Positions 49,066 through 60,960 of a DNA stretch of 64,000 nucleotides are shown piece after piece. Numbering within the stretch: the stretch's first letter is position 1; every line of letters starts with the position of its first letter. The notes under the pieces were generated by a model. That model was not told the origin of the DNA. It saw nothing but the letters and a program-made list of their open reading frames with translations, and searched no databases. This DNA is from Liolophura sinensis (Eukaryota; Mollusca; Polyplacophora; Chitonida; Chitonidae), in contig NC_088302.1 in assembly GCF_032854445.1 (NCBI RefSeq), positions 57,018,237 through 57,082,236 of the forward strand, written 5' to 3'. The position numbers were made by a program, and so were the translations under genes.

Positions 49066-49660
49066 AGCTGGTAAGAAATGCTCGAGTTACTAGGTCTTAT
49101 AAAACTGGTAAAAAGTGCTGGAACTATCAGGTCTTATAAAGCTAAAAAAAAAATGCTGGAACCACTAGGTCTGACAAAACTGTTAATGAGTGCTGGATCT
49201 ACCTGGTCATAGGAAGCTGGTAAAAAGTGCTGGAGCTACCAGATCTTACAAAAACTGGTAAAAAGTGCTGGAGCTACCAGATCTTACAAAAACTGGTACA
49301 AAAATGCTTGAACTACAAAGCCTGATAAAGCTGATAAGATTGCACGATATAACAAACATTAAAAAACTGGTAAAAATGTGAATATACCAGGTCTGACAAA
49401 ACTAATCAAAGTGTTGAAGCTGTCAGGTCTTATGAAGCTGTTAAAAAGTGCTTGATCTAACAGGTTTTACAAGACTGATAAAAGTGCTGGAGCTACCAGG
49501 TCTTACAAAGGTGTTATAAGTGCTGGATATGCAAGATATTACAAAGATGTTAAAAGTGCTGGATCTACAAGGTTTTACAAAGCTGTGAAAAGTGAGGAAT
49601 CGACATTGTTTTACAAATTTGTTAAAAAGTTTTGGATCTACCAGTTTTTACAAAGCACCA
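49066..49660. repeat. 37-bp array overlapping the 3' end of the secreted-protein gene
   Basis: About 16 diverged units of tcttacaaagctggtaaaaa followed by gtgctggagctaccagg. The last unit overlaps the final codons and TAG stop (49638-49640) of the gene. Confidence 0.88.
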
Positions 49661-49927
49661 CTGTAAACAGCCCTTTACAGTCTCCCGTGACAAATAATCT
49701 GTCCTTTTTAAATTGAAACTTCCCCTCACAACTGGGTTCACACAGCTTCTCTGCCAAGCCGACCGATCTTATCGGATGCGCAAATTTGCATTCACCATCA
49801 CTTCGACCGTTACTTGGGTGTCCAGGCCGACTGACTGAGCTGTTGACGGCCGGGATGGTTTCTGGCCTGACGGTCCTTTCTGGTCCACAGATAGCTTCAA
49901 GGGCCAGTAGTATTCCATCACAGGCAA
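49638..49927 (-). CDS. Secreted-protein gene, main coding exon
   Basis: Ninety-five codons plus a TAG at 49638-49640, opened by two bases that complete an Ile codon from the signal-peptide exon. The first residues are ACDGILLALEAICGPER and the cysteines are well spread. The frame stays open for 290 bases with no repeat structure until its last few codons, which match the adjoining minisatellite. Confidence 0.65.
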
Positions 49928-52054
49928 CTGGAAGAAGACAAAAATGGCGTAATAGTTACATGCAGCTTAAACCGTACAAAAGTAATTAAGGGTTTAACAC
50001 CGCCGAAGCGGTGTTTGTTGTGTAATTCGATACCGCTGAACCTTGTTTCGTATTGAGTCAAATCCTGAGAATGCGCAGCATTGGATTTATTTGACGAGGT
50101 ACGAAACAACAAAACAACAACATATTTCATGCTGCCATTCTGTTTTACTTCGTTCACACAGGTCATGTATTTTAGATCAATCAACGACAATCTGAGGTCA
50201 GAAACGTCAAATTTATTTGTCGACATAAACAGCATAAAATTGTATTAATCGTTGGGGGGGGGGGGGGGGGGAAACGTACCGGTCGGAGTGTAGCGTGACA
50301 CACTCGATGTTGTTTAATATAATATGCATATTTGCATACAGCCCGCAACTAACAGCGGGGTAGAATATACGTCAACCACATGATGGTCATTTACGAGTTG
50401 TGTACAAATTACATGTAGAGAGCGAGTCAACTGCATGAAGGTCATATACAAGTGGTGTATAAACTACACGTGGGGAGAGAGTCAAGGCCACGCCAACCGT
50501 ATGAACATCATATATAAGTGATGTAGAAACTGCGTGTAGAGGACGATTCATGGTCGCGGCAACCGCATGAAGATCATACACGAGTGGTGTATAAATCACA
50601 CGTAGGGAGCGAGTCATGGCCGCGTCAACCTGCATGAAGATCATACACGAGTGGTGTACAAACTACACGTAGGGAGCGAGTCATGGCCGCGTCAACCTGC
50701 ATGAAGATCATACACGAGTGGTGTACAAACTACACGTAGGGAGCGAGTCATGGCCGCGTCAACCTGCATGAAGATCATACACGAGTGGTGTACAAACTAC
50801 ACGTAGGGAGCGAGTCATGGCCGCGTCAACCTGCATGAAGATCATACACGAGTGGTGTACAAACTACACGTAGGGAGCGAGTCATGGCCGCGTCAACCTG
50901 CATGAAGATCATACACGAGTGGTGTACAAACTACACGTAGGAAGCGAGTCATGGCCGCGTCAACCGTATGAAGGTCATATACGAATGGTGAGTAAAATAC
51001 AGGTAGGGAGAGAGTCATGGCTGCGTCAACCGCATGAAGGTCATATACAAGTGGTGTATAAACTATAAGTAGGGAGCGAATCATGGCCACATCAACCGTA
51101 TGAAGGTCATGGCACATTCTAAAACGTTTTTTCCAGGTCACTTGTCTTCCACCATTATTCTGGAGTATCTATAGGTCACAATTTGGAAGGCTGCAATTAA
51201 TTTGCCAAAATCTGGCGGTTTAATTAGGGTACTCTCCACGTATAAATCTGACCAACATTGTGTAAGGGATAAAATCCTGAGTGTGCCACGAAACAATAAT
51301 GTAGTACATAAATTTATACCGCGTACAGATTCCCATTTTTGCGTCGGATCTTATTACATCCGCTGTATTAATACATTTCCATAAATATATAAATACTAGG
51401 CCCCATTTATCGCATTTCCGTAGTTACATGTAATTTTTATGCAAATTCCCATATATTCCTCGGACCTTATTACATCCGGTGTATTAATGCATTTCCATAA
51501 ATAAATAAATAAATACTAAGCCCATTTATCGCATTTCTGTAGTTACATGTAATGTTTATGCAAATTGCCATGTATTCGTCGGCCCTTATTACATCCTTAC
51601 CTTATTAAATGAGTTTTTAGTGAAACCTTTTCAAAACAAAACCCTTGGTACAAACTCTGCTTAAAACTATCTACATGTAGATCATCAGGTACACATTATT
51701 ATCGTTATATTAAAGAGATCTGTATAACACGTATACCAGTCTCATACAAATCATTGTTAAATTCTTCAAAAGAACAAAACTGCCTTATCACAGTTTATCT
51801 TGAGCACTGAATATAATCCTTGTTTCACACATTCACATAATCCCGATTATCTTCGCGTCCACTATTTTTGAACAGCATACATAGCAAACCCATAATGCGA
51901 ATGATCAACTTTTTACTTGGATGTAACTTTGCTGCGACAATGACTATATTGCTAGGTATTGTAACCTACTGTGGAACTGCTTGAGGATTGGGGTGGCTTC
52001 TGTGAGGACCAGACAGCTGACGACAGTCAGGGACACGGTAAAAGAGAGTTTCAT
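49638..52054 (-). CDS. Small secreted Cys-containing protein, two coding exons
   Basis: I do not recognise the family. Coding exon 1 is 51970-52054 and coding exon 2 is 49638-49927; the donor CACA|gtaggt and acceptor tcttcttccag are phase-matched. The 124-residue product starts MKLSFTVSLTVVSCLVLTEA, a clear signal peptide with likely cleavage after TEA. The mature part has seven cysteines, an NSS glycosylation sequon near residue 57, and ends with DRLFVTGDCKGLFTVVLCK and a tryptophan. The pattern C-x-G-x2-L-x-L near the start and F-x2-GDC-x-G near the end loosely recalls SUEL/rhamnose-binding lectin domains; this is a guess, not an assignment. The 2.0-kb coding intron contains a 67-bp array, and the stop codon lies in the first unit of a 37-bp array. 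Confidence 0.65.
50252..50270. repeat. Poly-G run of about 19
   Basis: An uninterrupted G tract inside the coding intron of the secreted-protein gene. Its printed length is likely unreliable. Confidence 0.9.
50380..51115. repeat. 67-bp minisatellite in the secreted-protein coding intron
   Basis: About 11 units containing catgaagatcatacacgagt, then ggtgtacaaactacacgtag, then ggagcgagtcatggccgcgt. Central units are nearly identical and edge units are diverged. Confidence 0.96.
51335..51600. repeat. Direct duplication of about 130 bp
   Basis: Two and a bit copies contain cttattacatccgctgtatt or cttattacatccggtgtatt, catttccataaat and gtagttacatgtaat. It may be two copies of a short dispersed element. 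Confidence 0.85.
51601..51969. other. Unassigned intron sequence
   Basis: Nothing recognised between the 130-bp duplication and the signal-peptide exon. Confidence 0.5.
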
Positions 52055-52069
52055 CTCTTCCAGGATTGT
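51970..52069 (-). CDS. Secreted-protein gene, signal-peptide exon
   Basis: The acceptor cctctttcag ends at 52070, followed by 15 bases of 5' UTR. The ATG at 52054 opens 28 codons plus one base, with a hydrophobic core FTVSLTVVSCLVL. The presence of an acceptor just before the ATG implies at least one upstream noncoding exon. The donor is CACA|gtaggt. Confidence 0.65.
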
Positions 52070-52289
52070 CTGAAAGAGGAAGAAAACACGGTCAATATTT
52101 ACAGGCGAGGAATACATGTCACTAATGTCTCACACATAGTCAATATAACAGTATGTAACACTTCATGAAATGGAGTGGTTTGTACACAACCTCCCCTAGA
52201 ATCACTGTTTACAGACCTTTCCAAACTGTCAGTCAAGGGCACACATTTAACCAGTAATCGATGTAAGTGCAAGAAGGTCAAAAGGATTT

Positions 52290-53715
52290 TCCTGGACTAC
52301 ACGTGACAATTTCACGAGAAGGATTGGTGGGACATCGGATGTGGAGGATCCGTCCATTACTCTCATCTGTGGGACAGCCATCTGGACTACACATGTGACA
52401 TTTTTACAGAAGAGGTGGTGGGACATCGGATGTGGAGGATCCGTCCATTACTCTCATCTGTGGGACAGCCATCTGGGCTACACATGTGACATTTTTACAG
52501 AAGGAGTGGTGGGACATCGGATGTGGAGGATCCGTCCATTACTCTCATCTGTGGGACAGCCATCTGGACTACACATGTGACATTTTTACAGAAGGAGTGG
52601 TGGGACATCGGATGTGGAGGATCCGTCCATTACTCTCATCTGTGGGACAGCCATCTGGACTACACATGCGACATTTTTACAGAAGGGGTGGTGGGACATC
52701 GGATGTGGAGGATCCGTCCATTACTCTCATCTGTGGGACAGCCATCTGGACTACACATGTGACATTTTTACAGAAGGGGTGGTGGGACATCGGATGTGGA
52801 GGATCCGTCCATTACTCTCATCTGTGGGACAGCCATCTGGACTACACATGTGACATTTTTACAGAAGGAGTGGTGGGACATCGGATGTGGAGGATCCGTC
52901 CATTACTCTCATCTGTGGGACAGCCATCTGGACTACACATGTGACATTTTTACAGAAGGAGTGGTGGGACATCGGATGTGGAGGATCCGTCCATTACTCT
53001 CATCTGTGGGACAGCCATCTGGACTACACATGTGACATTTTTACAGAAGGAGTGGTGGGACATCGGATGTGGAGGATCCGTCCATTACTCTCATCTGTGG
53101 GACAGCCATCTGGACTACACATGTGACATTTTTACAGAAGAGGTGGTGGGACATCGGATGTGGAGGATCCGTCCATTACTCTCATCTGTGGGACAGCCAT
53201 CTGGACTACACATGTGACATTTTTACAGAAGGAGTGGTGGGACATCGGATGTGGAGGATCCGTCCATTACTCTCATCTGTGGGACAGCCATCTGGACTAC
53301 ACATGTGACATTTTTACAGAAGGAGTGGTGGGACATCGGATGTGGAGGATCCGTCCATTACTCTCATCTGTGGGACAGCCATCTGGACTACACGTGTGAT
53401 ATTTTCTCAAGAAGGAGTGGTGGGACATCGGATGTGGAGGATCCGTCCATTACTCTCATCTGTGGGACAGCCATCTGGGCTACACATGTGACATTTTTAC
53501 AGAAGAGGTGGTGGGACATCGGATGTGGAGGATCCATTCATGACTCTCATCTGTGGGACAGCCATCTGGACTACACGTGTGATATTTTCTCAAGAAGGGG
53601 TGGTGGAACATCGGATGTGGAGGATCCATCCATTTGCTTCCATCTGTAGCACAGCAGTCTGGGCTACACGTGTGATATTTTCTCGAGAAGGGGTGGTGAG
53701 ACATCGGATGTTGAG
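52290..53715. repeat. 91-bp minisatellite upstream of the signal-peptide exon
   Basis: About 15 units containing gtggtgggacatcggatgtg, gaggatccgtccattactct and gggacagccatctggactac. The period is not a multiple of three, yet frames of 79 to 170 codons occur. The first and last two units are diverged and carry tgatattttctcaagaagg. Confidence 0.98.
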
Positions 53716-53984
53716 GAGTATTATATATTACTCCACAAATTGACATCTTTGGAATTTACAGGCATGGGAAAAAGGTGACCGTTATTTGTCAATTTCACTT
53801 TTCCAAAACTAGTGTCACATATGTAGCTCAGACACCATGTAAGCTGTTCAATACTTTGGAGAGAGATCGACTAGAGCTGTAGAAGCAACGTAAATGTATT
53901 ATATCTTGACAAATTATTGAGTTCATTCATAGGTATTCCCTACTACTGCAAGTTCTCAAAGAATTTTAATATGACGACAGACAT

Positions 53985-54221
53985 CATACCTAAAAAAAAT
54001 AATGATTTATTTATTTGATTGGTGTTTTAACGCCTTACTCAACAATATATCACTAGCATTATGGTGGGTGGAAACCGGGCACAGCGCGGGGGAAACCCAC
54101 GACCCATCCGCAGGTTGGTGGCAGACCTTCCCACGTACGGCCGGAGAGGAAGCCAGCATAAGCTGGACTTGAACTCACAGCGACCGCATTGGTGAGATTC
54201 ATACCAAGAAAAATAATGATT
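53985..54221 (-). mobile_element. 5'-truncated SINE with target-site duplication
   Basis: The body is 54003-54197, with a (TTTA)n tail on the left, and it stops at cgaccgcattggtgaga, so the tRNA head and A box are missing. Flanking duplications of 22 bases (53985-54006 and 54200-54221) end in aaaataatgatt. Same family as 7084-7373. Confidence 0.85.
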
Positions 54222-54309
54222 CGGACATGCAGCAGACTGCAGTGGAGAGGTCATGCATGAGGATTTTTTCTGCATTTCGCATACTGATACGATGTATAGC
54301 AGTATACAG

Positions 54310-55120
54310 CGTGGTTTATGTAAGATACAATGGTGTTCATTTAGCCTAGCATACAGTGGGATTCATGTAGCCTATCATACTGCGGGTTTTATGTAGCCTA
54401 TCATACAGCGGTGGTTATGTAGACAAACATATAGCGGGGTTTATGTTGCCTATCATACAGCTGGGGTTCATGTAAGCTAGCATATAGTGGGATTCATGTA
54501 GCCTATCATACTGCGGGGTTTATATATCCTAGCATACATTGCCGTTCATAAAGCCTAGCATATAGTGGGGTTTATGTATCCTATCATACTATGTTGCCTA
54601 GCACAACCTGTACAACGGGACCCAGTATATTGCGGGTTTTATGTAGCCTGTGATACAGCGAGGTTTATGTAGCCTATCATATTACGGGGTTTACGAAGCC
54701 TAGCATACAGCGGGGTTCATGTAGCATATCATACTGCGGGGATTATGTACCCTAGCATACAAGGGGGTTTATGTAGCCTAGCATACCGGTACAAGGGGGT
54801 TTATGTAGCCTAGCATACAGTGGAGTTTATGTAGCCTTTCATATTGCAGGGTTTATGTAGCCTAGCATACAGCGTGCCTAAAGTAGCCTATTATACGGCG
54901 GAGTTCATGTAGCCTAGCATACAGCAAGGTTCATGTAGCCTATCATGCTGCGGGGTTCTTGTAGCCTGGCATACAGTAGGAATCATGTAGCCGAACAGAA
55001 AGAGAGGTTCACGTAACCTAGCATACAGGGTGGGTACAGACAAGTGTACAGCCGGGTTCATGTAGCGTAGCATACAGCGGCGTCTATGTAGCCTAGCATA
55101 AGTGGGGTTCATGTATAGCG
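54310..55120. repeat. 26-bp degenerate minisatellite
   Basis: About 30 units of tagcatacagcggggtttat followed by gtagcc, heavily diverged. Confidence 0.93.
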
Positions 55121-55242
55121 AATGGATGCGGCGTCTATAAACGGATCTTTGAAATAAAAATTTACATAGGCGGGGAAAGGACATTTTTTGCTTCTACATT
55201 TTTGTATCTGCATGTACTACATGTATTTCTCACACCCAGTAA

Positions 55243-55312
55243 CTAATGACGTGGGTGTGGCTATGACGTGGGTGTGGCTATGACGTGGGTGTGGCTATGA
55301 CGTGGGTGTGAT
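55243..55312. repeat. 17-bp tandem repeat, four units
   Basis: Four near-exact units of tgacgtgggtgtggcta. Each unit contains a CACCC-type box and TGACG. Confidence 0.97.
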
Positions 55313-55439
55313 TCCCAGTGACTGAGATGTTTTCTGAAAGACCGAGATGTTATCTGGAAGATGTCTTCTTGCAATCAACTTAGCGATCATTTGCTTTTGG
55401 ACTTCTGTATGGCTCTGTTAAACAGGCCCCGGAGGACGG

Positions 55440-58400
55440 GAACAGGTGTCTGGACTAAATATGTGACATTCTAATCTGATCTCCCAGAACGACCAAGCTG
55501 TCTTGTAACCAGAGGACGGAGAGCCGCCTGGACTAAACATGTGACAATCTGATCTGATCTCTTAGAACGATCAGGCGGTCTTGTAACTGCAGGCCGGACA
55601 GCCGTCTGGACTAAACATGTGACATTCTGATCTGATCTCCCAGAACCACCAGGCTGTCTTGTAACCATAGGACGTACAGCTATGTGAAGTAAACATGTGA
55701 CATTCTGATCAAATCTCCCAGAACAACCAGGCTGTCTTGTAACTGCAGGCCGGACAGCCGTCTGGACTAAACATGTGACATTCTGATCTGATCTCCCAGA
55801 ACCACCAGGCTGTCTTGTAACCATAGGGCGGACAGCTATGTGAAATAAACATGTGACATTCTGATCAAATCTCCCAGAACAACCAGGCTGTCTTGTAACC
55901 GGAGGACGGACGGCCGTCTCGACTAAACATGTGACATTCTGATCAAATCTCCCAGAACAACCAGGCTGTCTTGTAACTGCAGGCCGGACAGCCGTCTGGA
56001 CTAAACATGTGACATTCTGATCTGATCTCCCAGAACCACCAGGCTGTCTTGTAACCATAGGGCGGACAGCTATGTGAAATAAACATGTGACATTCTGATC
56101 AAATCTCCCAGAACAACCAGGCTGTCTTGTAACCGGAGGACGGACGGCCGTCTCGACTAAACATGTGACATTCTGATCTGATCTCCCAGAACAACCAGGC
56201 TGTCTAGTAACCGGAGGACGGAGAGCCGCCTGGACTAAACATGTGACATTCTGATCAAATCTCCCAGGACAATCAGGCTGTCTTGTAACCATAGGACGGA
56301 GAGCTGTCTAGACTAAACATGTGACACTCTGATCAAATCTACCAGAACAACCAGGCTGTCTTGTAACCGGAGGACAAACGGCCGTGTGGACTAAATATGT
56401 GACATTCTGATCTGTATCTCTAGAACGACCAGGCTGTCTTGTAACCAGAGGACGGAGAGCCGCCTGGACTAAACATGTGACAATCTGATCTGATCTCTTA
56501 GAACGATCAGGCTGTCATGTAACCGGAGGACGGACGGCCGTCTGGACTAAAAATGTGACATTCTGATCTGATCTCCTAGAACGACCAGGCTGTCTTGTAA
56601 CCAGAAAACGGACAGCCGTCTGGACTAACCATGTGACATTCTGATGTGATCTTCCAGAACAACCAGGCTGTCTTGTAACCATAGCACGGGCAGAGGTCTG
56701 GACTAAACATGTGACATTCTGATCAAATCTCCCAGAACAATCAGGCTGTCTTCTAACCAGAGGACGGACGGCCGTCTGCACTAAACATGTGACATTCTGA
56801 TCTGATCTCCTAGAACGATCAGGCTGTCTTGTAACCATAGGACGGAGAGCTGTCTAGACTAAACATGTGACACTCTGATCAAATCTACCAGAACAACCAG
56901 GCTGTCTTGTAACCGGAGGACAAACGGCCGTCTGGACTAAACATGAGACATTCTGATCTGATCTCCAAGAACGATCAGGCTGTCTTGTAACCGGAGGACG
57001 GAGAGCTGTCTAGACTAAACATGTGACACTCTGATCAAATCTACCAGAACAACCAGGCTGTCTTGTAACCGGAGGACAAACGGCCGTCTGGACTAAACAT
57101 GTGACATTCTGATCTGATCTCCCAGAACCACCAGGCTGTCTTGTAACCGGAGGACAAACGGCCGTCTGGACTAAATATGTGACGTTCTGATCTGATCTCC
57201 AAGAACGACCAGGCTGTCTTGTAACCGGAGGACGGACGGCCGTCTGGACTAAAAATGTGACATTCTGATCTGATCTCCTAGAACGACCAGGCTGTCTTGT
57301 AACCAGAAAACGGACAGCCGTCTGGACTCACCATGTGACATTCTGATCTGATCTTCCAGAACAACCAGGCTGTTTTGTAACCATAGGACGGGCAGAGGTC
57401 TGGACTAAACATGTGACATTCTGATCAAATCTCCCAGAACAATCAGGCTGTCTTGTAACCAGAGGACTGACGGCCGTCTGGACTAAACATGTGACATTCT
57501 GATCTGTATCTCTAGAACGACCAGGCTGTCATGTAACCGGAGGACGGACGGCCGTCTGGACTAAAAATGTGACATTCTGATCTGATCTCCTAGAACGACC
57601 AGGCTGTCTTGTAACCAGAAAACGGACATCCGCCAGGACTAAACATGTGACATTCTGATGTGATCTTCCAGAACAACCAGTCTGTCTTGTAACCATAGGA
57701 CGGGCAGAGGTCTGGACTAAACATGTGACATTCTGATCAAATCTCCCAGAACAATCAGGCTGTCTTCTAACCAGAGGACGGACGGCCGTCTGGACTAAAC
57801 ATGTGACATTCTGATCTGATCTCCCAGACCGACCAGGCTGTCTTGTAACCAGGGTCGGACAGCTGTCTGGACTAAACATGTGACATTCTGATCTGATCTC
57901 CCAGAACGATCAGGCTAAATCGTCCGGAGACCGGACGGCCGTCTGGGTTAAACGTGACATTTTGATCTCATCTCCCAGAACGATCAGGTTGTCTCGTAAC
58001 CAGAGGACGGACGGCCGTCTGGACTAAACATGCGACATCCTGATCTGATCCCTTAGAACGACCAGGCTGTCTTGTAACCATAGGAGGGAGAGTCGTCTGG
58101 ACTAAACATGCGACATTCTGATCAGACCTCCTAGAACGATCAGACTGTCTTGTAACCATAGGACGGAGAGCCGTCTGGACTAAACATGTGACATTCTGAT
58201 CTGATCTCAGATCTCCCAGAACGATCAGGCTGTCTTGTAACCATAGGACGGAGAGCCGTCTGGACTAAACATGTGACATTCTGATATGATCTCTCAAAAC
58301 GATCAGGCTGTCTTGTAATTGGAGGATGGAGAGCAGTCTGGACTGAGCATGTGACATTCTAATCTGATCTCCCAGAACGATCAGGCTGTCTTGTAACCGG

Positions 58401-59880
58401 AGGACAAACGGCCGTCTGGACTGCAAATGCGACATTCTAATCTGATCTTTCAGAACGATCAGACTGTCTTGTAATCATAGGACGGAGAGCCGTCTGGACT
58501 GAACAAGAGACATTCTGATCTGATCTCCCGGAATGACCAGGCTGTCTTGTAACCGGAGGAAAGACAGGTGATGGATAGCCGTCTGGACTGAACAAGAGAT
58601 ATTCTGATCTGATCTCCCAGAATGACCAGACTGTCTTGTAACCGGAGGAAGGACAGGTCATGGAGAGCTGTCTGGACTGAACAAGAGACATTCTGATCTG
58701 ATCTCCCGGAATGACCAGGTTGTCTTGTAACCGGAGGAAGGACAGGTGATGGAGAGCCGTCTGGACTAAACAAGAGATATTTTGATCTGATCTCACAGAA
58801 TGACCAGGCTGTCTTGTAACCGGAGGAAAGACAGGTGATGGAGAGCCGTCTAGACTGAACAAGAGACATTCTGATCTGATCTCCCAGAATGACCAGACTG
58901 TCTTGTAACCAGAAGACGGACAGGTGATGGGGAGCCGTCTGGACTGAACAAGAGACATTCTGATCTGATCTCCCAGAATGACCAGGTTGTCTTGTAACCG
59001 GAGGAAGGACAGGTGATGGAGAGCCGTCTGGACTGAACAAGAGACATTCTGATCTGATCTCCCGGAATGACCAGGCTGTCTTGTAACCAGAGGAAGGACA
59101 GGTGATGGAGAGCCGTCTGGACTGAACAAGAGACATTCTGATCTGATTTAGTAGAACGATCAGGCTGTCTTGTAACCACAGGACGGAGAGCCGTCTCGAC
59201 TAAACATGCGACATTCTGATCTGATCTCCTAGAACGACCAGACTGTCTTGTAACCGGAAAAGAAACGGCCGTCTGGACTAACCATGTGACATTCTAATCT
59301 GATCTTTCAGAACGATTAGGCTGTCTTGTAACCATAGGACGGAGAGCCGTCTGGACTAAACATGTGACATTCTGATCTGATTTCGTAGAACGATCAGGCT
59401 GTCTTGTAACCGGAGGACGGACAGGTGATGGAGAGCCGTCTGGACTAAACAAGAGACATTCTGATCTGACCTCCCAGAATGACCAGGCTGTCTTGTAACC
59501 AGAGGAAGGACAGGTGATGGAGAGCCGTCTGGACTGAACAAGAGACATTCTGATCTGATCTCCTAGAATGACCAGGCTGTCTTGTAACCAGAGGAAGGAC
59601 AGGTGATGGAGAGCCGTCTGGACTGAACAAGAGACATTCTGATCTGATCTCCCAGAATGACCAGGCTGTCTTGTAAGCGGAGGAAGGACAGGTGATGGAG
59701 AGCCGTCTGGATTGAACAAGAGACATTCTGATCTGATCTCCCAGAATGACCAAGCTGTCTTGTAACCGGAGGAAGGACAGGTGATGGAGAGCCGTCTGGA
59801 CTAAACAAGAGATATTCTGATCTAATCTCCCAGAATGACCAGGCTGTCTTATAACCGGAGGAAGGACAGGTGTCTGGACT
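55440..59880. repeat. 78/89-bp minisatellite with higher-order structure
   Basis: About 54 units. The 78-bp form contains gacattctgatctgatctcc, cagaacgaccaggctgtctt and ggccgtctggactaaacatg. From about 58500 an 89-bp form adds aggacaggtgatggaga. A block starting at 56515 recurs at 57529, an offset of 1014 bases, or 13 units. Frames stay open on the minus strand because 78 is a multiple of three. Confidence 0.97.
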
Positions 59881-59955
59881 ACTGATGACCGGATCTGTTT
59901 TGTTTTAGTATATACATGTATACAAATGTAGGCATGTAAAGCACTTAATACTTAC

Positions 59956-60012
59956 GGCAGCTTCAGTTTGATGAACTTGTGATTACGGGCCTGTCAGCGA
60001 TGTGTTCTTTCG
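59956..60012 (-). promoter_or_regulatory. Probable noncoding first exon of the secreted-protein gene
   Basis: A perfect 5' splice site, GCTGCC|gtaagtatt, ends at 59956 on the minus strand. A TATA-like box about 30 bases upstream would place transcription start near 60012. Phase cannot test this exon because it is noncoding. The link to the signal-peptide exon, across about 7.9 kb of mostly tandem repeat, is inferred from orientation and from the acceptor before the ATG. Confidence 0.4.
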
Positions 60013-60038
60013 GTGAAATGTGGCTGCTCGTCTTCGTC

Positions 60039-60046
60039 ATTTATAT
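60039..60046 (-). promoter_or_regulatory. TATA-like box
   Basis: The minus strand reads ATATAAATG here, about 30 bases upstream of the inferred start of the noncoding exon. It lies in generally AT-rich sequence, so chance occurrence is possible. Confidence 0.35.
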
Positions 60047-60049
60047 TTT

Positions 60050-60690
60050 ATTATCTTTACATGAAAAAATGTGTCAAAATGTCAAATTTCAGGATGCCAT
60101 TCCTTGATTTATTGGATTGCTGTCTTACGCCTGGTTCAAGAACCGGTCACATCAAAATCAAATTAAATTGACCAGTCTGCAATTAACAGATTCACTGTAA
60201 TTAAAGCTCAAATGCTTTGTGATCTTCCGGTTCTCTAACCTATCGTTTTGATCAGGATCTACCACCCGATGTTGCCATTTCCCCTATTGAATGCTTAGGA
60301 TGAGATTGCACACTATACAGTACTTTAGTAAATGACGTATGATATGGTTCCGTATGGTAAAAGATAAAGCTCAATATAGCCGATCTAAGTACGAGATAGA
60401 ATTAAACATGTCACCAGAAATTTAAGAAGGGTGTTGTTACTAATAACATAAGTCATCTGTATGTAATTATCAGATCGAAATCGTTCCCATAGGGTTAATT
60501 AAGTATCGTTGCCACAAGCGCACATAAAAGAAAAAAAAACATCAAGCTTTCCTCGATGCACGACATTTTTGTTATATTTGATTTTAACTTTGTATCTACA
60601 AAACCTACACTGCAAAAAAACGGGGGTAAGAACAGCTACTTGTTAAATATGAGATGTGCTTGGCTTGTACTCATATATATAGGTGTTCAC
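60050..60690. other. Unassigned sequence upstream of the putative promoter
   Basis: Nothing recognised beyond the TATA-like box noted separately. Confidence 0.5.
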
Positions 60691-60960
60691 CAGGGACCCG
60701 TAATAAAGGCTGGTGGTCATTTACTCCGGGCACTCATCAAGTAGATGTTCATCAGAGACCTGGCGAAAGATTAGTTGTCATTTACTCCGGGCACTCATCA
60801 CTTATACACGCAAATGTTCATTAGAGACCTGGCGAAAGATTAGTTGTCATTTACTCCGGGCACTCATCACTTATACACGCAAATTTTCATCAGGGACCTG
60901 GTGAAAGATTGGTGGTCTTTTACACTGGGCATTCCGACTTCTTCCTCCTATTAAACTGGA
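60690..60960. repeat. 70-bp tandem repeat, about four units
   Basis: Units contain gtcatttactccgggcactc, atcacttatacacgcaaatg and agagacctggcgaaagatt. Confidence 0.94.

Noticed and set aside
52341-53649. Series of 79-codon and longer frames in the 91-bp array
   Set aside because: They are offset by exactly one unit from each other and are products of the repeat.
55471-59136. Minus-strand frames of 225 to 273 codons in the 78/89-bp array
   Set aside because: Cyclic 26-residue peptides from a period divisible by three; no start, splice or composition evidence for a protein.
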